A stretch of DNA of 64,000 nt from Mycolicibacterium confluentis (GTDB taxonomy: Bacteria; Actinomycetota; Actinomycetes; Mycobacteriales; Mycobacteriaceae): contig NZ_AP022612.1 of the NCBI RefSeq assembly GCF_010729895.1, positions 3,286,001 through 3,350,000 on the forward strand. Reading direction: 5' to 3'. Of the stretch, positions 51,764-60,349 are shown piece after piece. The notes under the pieces were generated by a model, which saw only the letters and a program-made list of their open reading frames with translations, did not search any database and was not told where the DNA came from. Each line of letters starts with the position of its first letter. Within the stretch, counting starts at the first letter, position 1. Both the position numbers and the translations under genes were made by a program.

Positions 51764-54055
51764 GTGGCCACACCCGCCGCTCCGCCAGAGCGTCTCGAGG
51801 AGACGGTCGGCGACATCACCTACATTCGCACCGAGGCGGACCTGCCGCCGGTCGCGATCATCGACCGCTCCCCCATCACCACCAAACACAAGGCGATCTT
51901 CGGCACCATCGCCCTGGTCGGCGCCATCGCCTGGGCGATCATCGCGTTCTTCCGGGGTGAGACCGTCAATGCCGTGTGGTTCGTGTTGGCCGCGATCTGC
52001 ACCTACATCATCGGTTTCCGGTTCTATGCCCGGTTGATCGAGATGAAGATCGTCAAGCCCAAGGACGAGAACGCCACGCCCGCCGAGATCTTCGAGAACG
52101 GCACCGACTACATGCCGACCGACCGGCGGGTGCTGTACGGGCACCACTTCGCGGCGATCGCGGGCGCCGGTCCCCTCGTCGGACCGGTGCTCGCCACCCA
52201 GATGGGATTCCTGCCGGGCACCATCTGGATCATCATCGGCGCGGTCGTCGCGGGCTGTGTGCAGGACTACCTGGTGCTGTCGATCTCGACGCGCCGGCGC
52301 GGACGCTCGCTGGGCCAGATGGCGCGGGACGAACTCGGGGTGGTCGGCGGTGCCGCGGCGATCATCGGCGTGCTGGTCATCATGGTGATCCTGTTGGCGG
52401 TGCTGGCGCTGGTGGTGGTCAACGCGCTGGCCGAAAGCCCGTGGGGGGTCTTCTCGATCGCGATGACCATTCCGATCGCCATCTTCATGGGCCTGTATCT
52501 GCGGTTCCTCCGTCCAGGCCGGGTCTCCGAAGTGTCATTGATCGGCGTCGTGCTGCTGCTGCTGGCCGTGGTCTCCGGCGGCTGGGTGGCCGAGACCGCC
52601 TGGGGCGCCGACTGGTTCACGCTCTCGAAGGTGACTCTGTCGTGGTGCATCATCATCTACGGCCTGGCCGCGTCGGTGCTGCCGGTGTGGCTGCTGCTCG
52701 CACCACGCGACTACCTGTCGACCTTCATGAAGGTGGGCACCATCGCCCTGCTGGCGGTCGGAATCCTGTTGGCTCGCCCCCTTATGGAGGCGCCGGCCAT
52801 CTCGCAGTTCGCCACCCGCGGTGACGGCCCGGTGTTCGCCGGATCGCTGTTCCCGTTCCTGTTCATCACCATCGCCTGCGGCGCGCTGTCGGGCTTCCAC
52901 TCGCTGATCTCCTCGGGCACCACGCCCAAGCTCCTCGAGAAGGAGAGCCAGATGAAGCTGATCGGCTACGGCGGCATGCTGACCGAGTCGTTCGTCGCGA
53001 TCATGGCGCTGATCACCGCGTGCATCCTGAACCAGCACCTGTACTTCGTGATGAACGCCCCCGCCGCCGCGACCGGCGGTACCGCGGAGTCGGCCGCCGC
53101 GTACGTGAACGGCCTGGGCCTGTCCGGCGCCCCGATCACCGCCGAGGAGATCACCGCGGCCGCCGAAGGGGTCGGGGAGAATTCGATCGTGTCCCGCACC
53201 GGCGGCGCGCCGACGCTGGCGTTCGGCATGTCCGACGTGCTGCACCAGGTGTTCGGCGGTGAGAGCCTCAAGGCGTTCTGGTACCACTTCGCGATCATGT
53301 TCGAAGCGCTGTTCATCCTGACGACCGTGGACGCCGGCACCCGGGTGGCCAGGTTCATGCTGTCCGACGGTCTGGGCAACCTGGGCGGGCCGTTGAAGAA
53401 GCTGCGCAATCCGAGTTGGCGGGTCGGCGCGTGGGCGTGCAGCGTGATCGTCGTCGCGGCCTGGGGGTCGATCCTGCTGATGGGCGTCACCGATCCACTC
53501 GGCGGGATCAACACGCTGTTCCCGTTGTTCGGCATCGCCAACCAGTTGTTGGCCGCGATCGCGTTGACCGTGGTCACGGTGGTGGTGATCAAGAAGGGCC
53601 ACCTGAAGTGGGCCTGGATCCCCGGCGTTCCGCTGCTGTGGGACCTGATCGTGACGATGACGGCGTCATGGCAGAAGATCTTCTCGGCCGACCCCAAACT
53701 CGGCTACTGGAAGCAGCATTCGCAGTACGTCGCCGCCAAGGAGGCTGGTGAGACATCGTTCGGTGCGGCCAAGGATCCGGGGCAGATCGACGCCGTCATC
53801 CGCAACACCTTCATCCAGGGCACGCTTTCGATCGTGTTCGCGGTGGTGGTGATCATCGTCGTCACGGCCGGTGTGGTCATGGCGTTGCGCTCGATTCGCG
53901 GGGTCGGCAGACCCCTTGCCGAGGACGAACCTGTGCCGTCGCGCATCTTCGCCCCATCCGGCATGATCCCGACGGCTGCCGAGAAGGAGGTGCAGAAACA
54001 ATGGGACGCGCTTCCCGCCTCAGCCACCAGATCCGTTGGTACTTCTCCACATTGA
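51764..54055 (+). CDS. cstA: Carbon starvation protein CstA family transporter
   Basis: 763 residues from GTG 51764, with GGAGGG about 10 bases upstream. There are about 16 membrane segments. DRRVLYGHHFAAIAGAGPLVGPVLA is the family hallmark; FHSLISSGTTPK and PLFGIANQLLAAIAL follow. CstA proteins take up pyruvate and/or peptides during carbon starvation. By position it corresponds to Rv3063. The last 55 bp overlap the small ybdD-like gene. The open frame upstream of 51764 overlaps ligB and lacks CstA similarity. Confidence 0.93.
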   Translation: MATPAAPPERLEETVGDITYIRTEADLPPVAIIDRSPITTKHKAIFGTIALVGAIAWAIIAFFRGETVNAVWFVLAAICTYIIGFRFYARLIEMKIVKPKDENATPAEIFENGTDYMPTDRRVLYGHHFAAIAGAGPLVGPVLATQMGFLPGTIWIIIGAVVAGCVQDYLVLSISTRRRGRSLGQMARDELGVVGGAAAIIGVLVIMVILLAVLALVVVNALAESPWGVFSIAMTIPIAIFMGLYLRFLRPGRVSEVSLIGVVLLLLAVVSGGWVAETAWGADWFTLSKVTLSWCIIIYGLAASVLPVWLLLAPRDYLSTFMKVGTIALLAVGILLARPLMEAPAISQFATRGDGPVFAGSLFPFLFITIACGALSGFHSLISSGTTPKLLEKESQMKLIGYGGMLTESFVAIMALITACILNQHLYFVMNAPAAATGGTAESAAAYVNGLGLSGAPITAEEITAAAEGVGENSIVSRTGGAPTLAFGMSDVLHQVFGGESLKAFWYHFAIMFEALFILTTVDAGTRVARFMLSDGLGNLGGPLKKLRNPSWRVGAWACSVIVVAAWGSILLMGVTDPLGGINTLFPLFGIANQLLAAIALTVVTVVVIKKGHLKWAWIPGVPLLWDLIVTMTASWQKIFSADPKLGYWKQHSQYVAAKEAGETSFGAAKDPGQIDAVIRNTFIQGTLSIVFAVVVIIVVTAGVVMALRSIRGVGRPLAEDEPVPSRIFAPSGMIPTAAEKEVQKQWDALPASATRSVGTSPH

Positions 54056-54192
54056 TGGGTGACAACCACTACCGCCGGTACGTCGAGCATCGGCGGCGGT
54101 TGCACCCCGATGAGCCGGTCTGCACGGAACGGGAGTACTGGCGGATGCGCGACGCCGCCGTCGAGGCCAACCCCGGCGCCCGCTGCTGCTGA
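54001..54192 (+). CDS. YbdD/YjiX family small protein
   Basis: 63 residues ending VEANPGARCC, with YRRYVEHRRRLHPDEPVCTEREYWRMRD, matching the CstA-associated YbdD family (E. coli YbdD ends GGKGGARCC). The ATG at 54001 lies inside cstA but gives the family length and N-terminal helix (LSHQIRWYFSTLMG); an ATG at 54055 would delete it. It probably acts with CstA, though its role is not known. Confidence 0.85.
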   Translation: MGRASRLSHQIRWYFSTLMGDNHYRRYVEHRRRLHPDEPVCTEREYWRMRDAAVEANPGARCC

Positions 54193-54198
54193 TCGCCC

Positions 54199-55092
54199 AT
54201 GACCGACGTCGATCGCACCAGGCGCAGGTACATCGAACCTGAGACCACGCTGTCGACCTACCGGTACCTGCGGATCAGTCTGGTTTCGGCGGTCGCCGCG
54301 CTGATCGCGTCGGTGGTGATCACCCGGTTGGCGTCCGGTGTTCCGCAGGACTCGGTCAGCGCCTACTACTACACCGTCAGCCACAGCATCTTCGTTGCGT
54401 CGCTGGGCGCCACCGGACTCGGGCTCATCGTGTACAAGGGTGAGGCGATCACCGAGGACATGCTGCTCAACTTCGCCGGCTTCATGGCGTTCGTCGTCGC
54501 CCTTGTCCCGACGGGGCGCCCGGCCTGCCAGGATCCGGACCCGCGGGCCTGCGGACTGTGGCTGCCGAGCAGCGCCGACACTGACGTGCCGATCCCCAAC
54601 AACATCTTCGCGCTGCTCATCGCGGTCGCCGTCGGTTATGCGTTCTTCGTGGTCGTCGATGCGGTACAGGGCAATCCGCGGGCCACTCGTCCCCGGCGAG
54701 CGAAACTCGAGGTGGCGGTGCGGGTTCTCGGCGGGGCGGTCGTGGTTTTCGGAGTGGTGGTCCTGATCGTCAGTCCCCAGACGTTCGCCGACAAGGCCCA
54801 CGGTTATGCGGCCATCGCGATGTTCGTGGCGATGACGGGTGTGGTCTGCCACTACGCGCTGTGGGCTGAGACCGGCAAGTACAGCGCGATCTACACGGCC
54901 ACGGCGATGCTGATGGTGATCGGCGTGGTCTGGGCCGTGGTGTGCCTGTTCACCAAGGGTCCGGTGTTCTGGCCGGAGGTGCTGTTGATCGCGTCCTTTG
55001 CGACCTTCTGGATCACCCAGACCTTCGACCTGTGGCCCCAGGAGCACAAGTACGCCGACGAGGCCGACGCGATGGAACGCGCGCAGCCCTGA
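54199..55092 (+). CDS. Integral membrane protein of unknown function
   Basis: 297 residues with about seven hydrophobic segments (for example ISLVSAVAALIASVVITRL, IFALLIAVAVGYAFFVVVDA, AVVVFGVVVLIVS). PAC...DPRACGL in an outside loop may form a disulfide. A conserved FATFWITQTFDLWPQEH ends the last helix. It follows ybdD by 6 bp, so it may share the cstA transcript. The protein resembles actinobacterial DUF-type membrane proteins, but I cannot name the family or assign a function. Confidence 0.75.
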   Translation: MTDVDRTRRRYIEPETTLSTYRYLRISLVSAVAALIASVVITRLASGVPQDSVSAYYYTVSHSIFVASLGATGLGLIVYKGEAITEDMLLNFAGFMAFVVALVPTGRPACQDPDPRACGLWLPSSADTDVPIPNNIFALLIAVAVGYAFFVVVDAVQGNPRATRPRRAKLEVAVRVLGGAVVVFGVVVLIVSPQTFADKAHGYAAIAMFVAMTGVVCHYALWAETGKYSAIYTATAMLMVIGVVWAVVCLFTKGPVFWPEVLLIASFATFWITQTFDLWPQEHKYADEADAMERAQP

Positions 55093-55093
55093 C

Positions 55094-55195
55094 TCAGACC
55101 GAGGGCTTTCGGTGCACGCGCAGTCCCAAGCCGCCCATCCCCGTGGTCAGCGTCACGCGCATGCGTCCGGGCAGATGCAGTTCGATGTGGGTCAT
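55094..55195 (-). CDS. 33-residue ORF translationally coupled to the MFS gene
   Basis: ATG 55195 overlaps the stop of the MFS gene (ATGA), and GGAGGT ends 7 bases before it inside the MFS gene. The peptide is MTHIELHLPGRMRVTLTTGM followed by GGLGLRVHRKPSV, soluble and basic. The near-perfect ribosome site and stop-start overlap are the same design as in the confirmed operons here. No family is recognised, so it could be a small accessory peptide or a chance frame. Confidence 0.5.
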   Translation of the reverse strand: MTHIELHLPGRMRVTLTTGMGGLGLRVHRKPSV

Positions 55196-56409
55196 GCGTC
55201 AACCTCCTTTCGCTGCAACAGCACCGAGCAGGTGAGGATCACCAGGCCCGCTGCCGCCAGCAGTGCCCCCGCTGCCGCGGGAGCGGTGTAGCCGAATCCG
55301 GCCGCGATCACCATTCCGCCGATCCAGGCGCCCGCCGCGTTGGCGATGTTGAGCGCCGAGTGATTCAGGGCGGCGGCCAGGGTCTGTGCGTCGGCGGCGA
55401 CGTCCATCAGGCGGGTCTGCAGGGCAGGCGCGATGGCCGCACCGCTGGCCCCGATCACGAACAACACGATCAGCGCGGTAACCGAGTGGTGGGATGCCAC
55501 AACGAACACCGCCAGCGCAATGCCCAGGGCAGCCATCGTCGCGTAGAGGCTGCGGATCACCGACCAGTCCGCGAGCCGGCCGCCGAGGAAGTTGCCGACG
55601 ACCATCCCCGCGCCGAAGACCATGAGCCCTACCGGAACCCACGCCCTGCCCACGCCGGTGACATCGGTCAGCGTGGTCGCCACATAGGTGTAGACGGCGA
55701 ACATTCCGCCGAACCCGACCATGCCGACGCCCAGCGCCAGCCAGACCTGCGGACGCTTGAGGGCGCCGAGTTCGGTCAGCGGACTGCTGGCGTGGGTTGC
55801 GCCGACGCTGGGCAGCCACAGCCACAGCGCGACGATCGTCGCGATGCCGATCCCCACGACGAGGACGAAGGCACTGCGCCAGCCCAGGTGCTGGCCGAGC
55901 CACGACGCCAGCGGAACACCCACCACGGTGGCGACCGTCAGGCCCGTCATGACCTGCGCGACGGCCTTGGCGCGGTTTCCGGGGCCCAGTAGGCGCGCGG
56001 CGACGAGTGCGGCGATGCCGAAATACGCGCCGTGCGGCAGGCCCGCGACGAACCGCGCGGCCACCAGCGTGCCGTAGGTCGGCGCGAGAACCGACGCCAC
56101 GTTGCCGAGCACGAACACCGCCATCAGGGTCAGCAGCAGCGCCTTGCGCGGCGCTCTGGCGGTCAGTGCGGCGATGACGGGCGCGCCGATCACCACACCG
56201 AGCGCGTAGGCCGAGATGATGTGGCCGGCCGACGGCTCACTGACGCCGAGGCTGGCGGCGATGTCGGGCAGCAGGCCCATTGCGACGAACTCGTTGGTGC
56301 CGATGCCGAAACCCCCGAGCGCCAGCGCCAGCACCGCCAACTTGAGGACCGAGGGAGGCGGCGCCACCAGCGCGGCGGGCGCGGTGGGTGGCACAGCAGC
56401 AGTCGTCAC
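55192..56409 (-). CDS. MFS transporter (drug/sugar efflux, AraJ/YdhP type)
   Basis: 405 residues with 12 predicted membrane helices. GIGTNEFVAMGLLPDIAASLGVSEPSAGHIISAYALGVVIGAPV is characteristic of the AraJ/YdhP/NepI branch. The cytoplasmic loop has ARAPRKALLLTLMAVFVLGN, with the MFS-A-like motif. Substrates in this branch vary, such as arabinose polymers, purine ribosides and chloramphenicol-like drugs. It is divergent from the ROK regulator gene, which may control it, across a 177-bp gap. Confidence 0.88.
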   Translation of the reverse strand: MTTAAVPPTAPAALVAPPPSVLKLAVLALALGGFGIGTNEFVAMGLLPDIAASLGVSEPSAGHIISAYALGVVIGAPVIAALTARAPRKALLLTLMAVFVLGNVASVLAPTYGTLVAARFVAGLPHGAYFGIAALVAARLLGPGNRAKAVAQVMTGLTVATVVGVPLASWLGQHLGWRSAFVLVVGIGIATIVALWLWLPSVGATHASSPLTELGALKRPQVWLALGVGMVGFGGMFAVYTYVATTLTDVTGVGRAWVPVGLMVFGAGMVVGNFLGGRLADWSVIRSLYATMAALGIALAVFVVASHHSVTALIVLFVIGASGAAIAPALQTRLMDVAADAQTLAAALNHSALNIANAAGAWIGGMVIAAGFGYTAPAAAGALLAAAGLVILTCSVLLQRKEVDA

Positions 56410-56510
56410 GGTCGTCCCGCTTCCGGTTTCGTCAGGAGGGCTCCTGCACCGTTGCAGAACACCAGATCGCGTTCCAGCCTATCCGCCCTTTCAACTCATT
56501 TCTCACTGAC

Positions 56511-56562
56511 TTATGTCTTTTTCAGGCAGAAGTAACGAGCCTTTCAGGCATTGCTGACATAA
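56511..56562. promoter_or_regulatory. Repeats in the MFS / ROK divergent promoter region
   Basis: The AT-rich gap holds an inverted pair TTATGTC (56511-56517) / GACATAA (56556-56562). Nested in it is a direct repeat TTTCAGGCA at 56520-56528 and 56542-56550, 22 bp apart, about two helical turns. This suggests cooperative binding, most simply by the ROK protein encoded at 56587. Confidence 0.5.
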
Positions 56563-56586
56563 AGCACGGATTGTTAAATAGGGCCC

Positions 56587-57774
56587 ATGCCCGTGCTCAG
56601 GCGTTCCTCACACCTCCGGTCGGCGTCTGTGGGCGAACTGTTTGCGCTGATCCGCGACGGCGTCGCGACCACACGCAGCGAACTGCGGCACGCCACCGGA
56701 CTGTCACGAACGGCCGTGGCCGCCCGCGTCGCGGCGCTCACCGAGTGCGGCCTGGTTGTCGAACACGACGAGGGGCCATCCACCGGAGGCCGACCGCCCG
56801 CACTGCTGCGGTTCAACGCCGACGCGGGAGTCGTCGCGGCCGTGGCGATCGGACGCAGTCGCACCCACCTGGCCGTCACCGACCTAGCGGGCCACGTCCA
56901 GGCGCACGCCGATGTCGATCTGGACGGCGCCCCCGGACCCGACGAATTGATGCCCAATCTGGTCACACGCCTCGAGGCGCTGCTCACCGAAAGCGGCCAT
57001 GAGTTCGCCGAGGTGCGCGGTATCGGCGTGAGCCTGCCGGGCACCGTCGACCTGGCCGCGGGCGCCAGCCTGGACTCACCCGTCATGAACGGGTGGGACG
57101 GCATCGCACTGGCGCCGTACTTCAGCGGCCTCACGTCCGCTCCGGTGATCGCCGACAACGACGCCAACGCCATGGCACTCGCCGAGTGGCGCGGCGGCCA
57201 CCGCGACGTCGGGAACCTTCTCCTGCTCAAGCTTTCGACGGGCCTGGGCGCGGGCATCATCGCGGGCGGGGCGCTGCAGCGCGGAGCGGTCGGCGCCGCC
57301 GGCGAGTTCGGCCACAACAAAGTGGCTGCCGCCCAAGGGGTGCTATGCCGCTGCGGAGACACCGGCTGCCTGGAGGCCATCGCCGGCGGCTGGCCGATGG
57401 TGCGCACACTGCAGCAGCAGGGTCACCCAGTGCACCACGTGCGGGATGTGGTCGAGCTTGCGCATCGCGGCGAACCGGAGGCGCGGCGCCTGCTTCGCGA
57501 CAGCGGACGCCACATCGGTGAGGCGATCGCGGCAGCCGTCAACCTGCTCAATCCCGCGGTGCTGGTCATCGGCGGGGACATGACCGGCGCCTATGACATC
57601 CTCGTGGCCGGACTCCGAGAGACGTTGTACGGCAACGCGACCGCGCTCGCGACGCGCACCCTGCAGGTGGTGCCCGCGTCCTTCGGAGACCGCTCGGCCG
57701 CGCAGGGATCAGCCGTGCTGGTGCTCGACCACATCCTGTCGGTCGACGCGGTCGATGCCACCCTCAGCGATTGA
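56587..57774 (+). CDS. ROK family transcriptional regulator
   Basis: 395 residues. The N-terminal winged helix (about 12-65) is VGELFALIRDGVATTRSELR with the recognition helix GLSRTAVAARVAALTE. The ROK domain follows: a phosphate-loop-like VAAVAIGRSRTHLAVTDLAG, sugar-site VIADNDANAMALAEW and GLGAGIIAGG. The zinc motif CRCGDTGCLEAIAG with EFGHNK is intact. Such regulators bind sugars or their phosphates and usually repress transport or utilisation genes. The divergent MFS gene is the best candidate target. Confidence 0.9.
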   Translation: MPVLRRSSHLRSASVGELFALIRDGVATTRSELRHATGLSRTAVAARVAALTECGLVVEHDEGPSTGGRPPALLRFNADAGVVAAVAIGRSRTHLAVTDLAGHVQAHADVDLDGAPGPDELMPNLVTRLEALLTESGHEFAEVRGIGVSLPGTVDLAAGASLDSPVMNGWDGIALAPYFSGLTSAPVIADNDANAMALAEWRGGHRDVGNLLLLKLSTGLGAGIIAGGALQRGAVGAAGEFGHNKVAAAQGVLCRCGDTGCLEAIAGGWPMVRTLQQQGHPVHHVRDVVELAHRGEPEARRLLRDSGRHIGEAIAAAVNLLNPAVLVIGGDMTGAYDILVAGLRETLYGNATALATRTLQVVPASFGDRSAAQGSAVLVLDHILSVDAVDATLSD

Positions 57775-58957
57775 CGCCCACCGACGCGAGGTGCGCGCCG
57801 ATCGGCAGTGCCGCCGTCGCGGCCGGCGACGGTGAGTTCAGCACGTGCACCATCCGGTTGGTCTCCTCGATCACGAAGTCATGCAGCAGCGTGCCGTCCC
57901 GCCGGACTGCCTGCGCCCGAATCCCGGCGGGAACGGGCAGCAGGTCCGACTTCTGCAGTGCCGGTGCGTATCTGCGGCACTCCCGCAGGTAGCTGCCCTT
58001 GAACAGCGAGTTGCGGATCTCGCGCAGGCCCACGCCGACGTTGCTACGGGCGACGCGCCAGGTGCCCGGGAAGCGCGCCATCCGCATGACGTCGGCGACG
58101 TCGACCGAGAACTTCGGGTAGCGCTGACGGGCCAGGCCCAGCACGGCATTGGGTCCGACCGTGATGTCGCCGTGGACAGTCGGACTCAGATGCACACCGA
58201 GGAAAGGCAGTTCGGGATCGGGCACCGGGTAGATCAACCGCGTGACGAACCCGACCCGATGCGGCGGCAGCCTGAAGTACTCGCCGCGAAACGGCACGAT
58301 CTGGGTGTCGACGTTCAGTCCGGCCATCTGCGCGAGGCGGTCGGACTGCAGTCCCGCGCACGCGATCAGCCGATCACAGGTGACCGAGATGTACTGAGTC
58401 GACACCGAAACCCGCTGCATGGATTCGGCGATCGCGACCACGCGGGCACCCCTGCGCACATCGCCGCCGCGGGCCGCCACGAGTTCGGCGAGTTTCCGCG
58501 CGATCCGCGGATAGTCGACGATGCCGGTGCGCGGCAGGTGCAGGGCCGCGAGGCCGGTGACGTTGGGCTCAAGTTCAGCCAACTCGTCGGCGCCCACGCG
58601 TCGGCATTCAATGCCGTTGATCTCTGCACGGCGTTCCAGGTCGGCCATCCGGGCCAGCTCGGCCGGGGTGGTGGCCACGATGAGCTTGCCGCACTCCTCG
58701 AACGGGATGCCGTGTTCGGTGCAGAACTCTTTGGTCGCCTTCTCCCCCGCCTTACACAGCGTGGCCTTGAGGCTGCCCGGTTCGTAGTAGATGCCGGAGT
58801 GGATGACGCCGCTGTTGTGCCCGGTCTGGTGTGACGCGACGTCGCCCTCGGCCTCCAGCACCAGCACGGTGGCGTCGGGATCCGCTTCCAGCAGGTGATA
58901 CGCCGTCGACAATCCGACGATTCCGCCGCCGATCACGCAGTACCGAAAGTGGCTCAC
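57764..58957 (-). CDS. lhgO: L-2-hydroxyglutarate oxidase
   Basis: 397 residues from GTG 58957. FAD-binding CVIGGGIVGLSTAYHLLEAD is at the N-terminus, then EGDVASHQTGHNSGVIHSGIYYEPGSLKATLC, the LhgO hallmark. RGEYFRLPPH and YPVPDPELPFLGVHLSPTVHG follow in the substrate domain. It oxidises L-2-hydroxyglutarate to 2-oxoglutarate, repairing a side product of malate and lactate dehydrogenases. Its 3' end overlaps the convergent ROK gene by 11 bp. Confidence 0.92.
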   Translation of the reverse strand: MSHFRYCVIGGGIVGLSTAYHLLEADPDATVLVLEAEGDVASHQTGHNSGVIHSGIYYEPGSLKATLCKAGEKATKEFCTEHGIPFEECGKLIVATTPAELARMADLERRAEINGIECRRVGADELAELEPNVTGLAALHLPRTGIVDYPRIARKLAELVAARGGDVRRGARVVAIAESMQRVSVSTQYISVTCDRLIACAGLQSDRLAQMAGLNVDTQIVPFRGEYFRLPPHRVGFVTRLIYPVPDPELPFLGVHLSPTVHGDITVGPNAVLGLARQRYPKFSVDVADVMRMARFPGTWRVARSNVGVGLREIRNSLFKGSYLRECRRYAPALQKSDLLPVPAGIRAQAVRRDGTLLHDFVIEETNRMVHVLNSPSPAATAALPIGAHLASVGVNR

Positions 58958-59031
58958 CCGGACATCCTGCTACCGATCCGCACGACACGACCACCAGGGC
59001 GCTCACCGGAATCGCCACCAAACCCCGCAAG

Positions 59032-59043
59032 ATTTGATCAAAT
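59032..59043. promoter_or_regulatory. Perfect 12-bp palindrome upstream of the acyl-CoA dehydrogenase pair
   Basis: ATTTGATCAAAT lies in the 151-bp gap between the divergent lhgO and acyl-CoA dehydrogenase genes, 66 bp before the latter. An AT-rich perfect palindrome in high-GC DNA is a good candidate operator for a TetR- or GntR-type fatty-acid regulator. Confidence 0.5.
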
Positions 59044-59108
59044 ATCGGATCTGTCCCTAACATGACAACCAAGCCGTGTACGGTCACACCACCCAGCAGA
59101 GGACAACC

Positions 59109-60341
59109 ATGGACCTAGAGTGGTCGGAGAAGGACCGCGCCTTCCGCGATGAAGTGCGGGGGTTCCTCGAAGAAAAGCTCACCCCCGATCTGCGCGCCGC
59201 CGGGCGACTGATGACCAGCGTGTACGCCGATCACGAGGCGAGCATGGAGTGGCAGGCCATCCTGCACGAGCGGGGCTGGGCCGCCCCGGCGTGGCCCGTC
59301 GAGCACGGCGGATGCGACTGGACGCTGACCCAGCACTACATCTTCAGCCGCGAGTCGACGCTGGCCGGTGCGCCGTCGCTGTCGCCGATGGGCATCCGGA
59401 TGGTCGCGCACGCGATCATCAAGTTCGGCACCGAGGAGCAGAAGGCGTTCTTCCTGCCCCGGATCCTGACCGGCGAGGTGTTCTTCTGCCAGGGCTACTC
59501 CGAACCGGAGTCCGGCAGTGACCTCGCGTCGCTGCAGATGGCCGCCGTCGACGACGGGGACGACCTGATCCTGACCGGCAGCAAGATCTGGACCACGCAC
59601 GCGACCGAGGCCAACTGGATGTTCGCCCTCGTGCGCACGTCGCGCCTGGAGCGCAAGCAGCAGGGCATCACGTTCATCCTGTTCGAGATGGACACCCCCG
59701 GCATCGAGGTGCACCCCCTGGTCATGACCTCGGGCGAAGAGGTGCAGAACCAGGTGTTCTTCGACAGCGTGCGCGTGCCCAAGGCCAACGTGCTGGGCCG
59801 CATCGACGACGGCTGGACCGTCGCGAAGTACCTGCTGGAGTTCGAGCGCGGCGGCGGCGCCACCGCACCCGCTCTTCAGGTGATGGCCGAGGAGATCTCC
59901 ACTGCCGCAACACAGCAGACAGGCCCCCACGGCGGCGCACTCATCGACGACCCCGCGTTCGCGCGCAAGCTCGCCGATGTCCGCATCCGCACCGAGGTGC
60001 TCGAGATCCTCGAGTTCAGGACGCTGGCCGTCGTCGCCGAAGGCGGCAACCCGGGCACGGCGTCGTCGATGCTCAAGGTGCTCTCGACCGAGTTGAGCCA
60101 GTTGATCACCGAACTGGCACTGGAGACCGCAGGCCCGCGTGGCCGGGTGTACCAGCCTCACGCGACCCGCCCCGGCGGGCCGGTGACCGAATACGAGCCG
60201 CCCGCCGACGGATACGTCAGCGGAGAGCCCTGGCAGGCGGTCGCACCGCTGCGCTACTTCAACGATCGCGCCGGTTCGATCTACGCCGGCAGCAACGAAA
60301 TTCAACGAAACATCCTCGCCAAAGCGCAACTCGGGCTCTAG
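59109..60341 (+). CDS. Acyl-CoA dehydrogenase, large partner of a pair
   Basis: 410 residues from ATG 59109 (MDLEWSEKDRAFRDEVRGFL). Substrate and FAD motifs are CQGYSEPESGSDLASLQ and LTGSKIWTTHATEANWMFALVRT; the C-terminus has RAGSIYAGSNEIQRNILAKAQLGL. Length and sequence type resemble the mycobacterial FadE enzymes that work as alpha2-beta2 heterotetramers on steroid or branched side-chain CoA esters. The downstream partner starts after 8 bp. The exact substrate is unknown. Confidence 0.88.
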   Translation: MDLEWSEKDRAFRDEVRGFLEEKLTPDLRAAGRLMTSVYADHEASMEWQAILHERGWAAPAWPVEHGGCDWTLTQHYIFSRESTLAGAPSLSPMGIRMVAHAIIKFGTEEQKAFFLPRILTGEVFFCQGYSEPESGSDLASLQMAAVDDGDDLILTGSKIWTTHATEANWMFALVRTSRLERKQQGITFILFEMDTPGIEVHPLVMTSGEEVQNQVFFDSVRVPKANVLGRIDDGWTVAKYLLEFERGGGATAPALQVMAEEISTAATQQTGPHGGALIDDPAFARKLADVRIRTEVLEILEFRTLAVVAEGGNPGTASSMLKVLSTELSQLITELALETAGPRGRVYQPHATRPGGPVTEYEPPADGYVSGEPWQAVAPLRYFNDRAGSIYAGSNEIQRNILAKAQLGL

Positions 60342-60349
60342 GACAGGTC

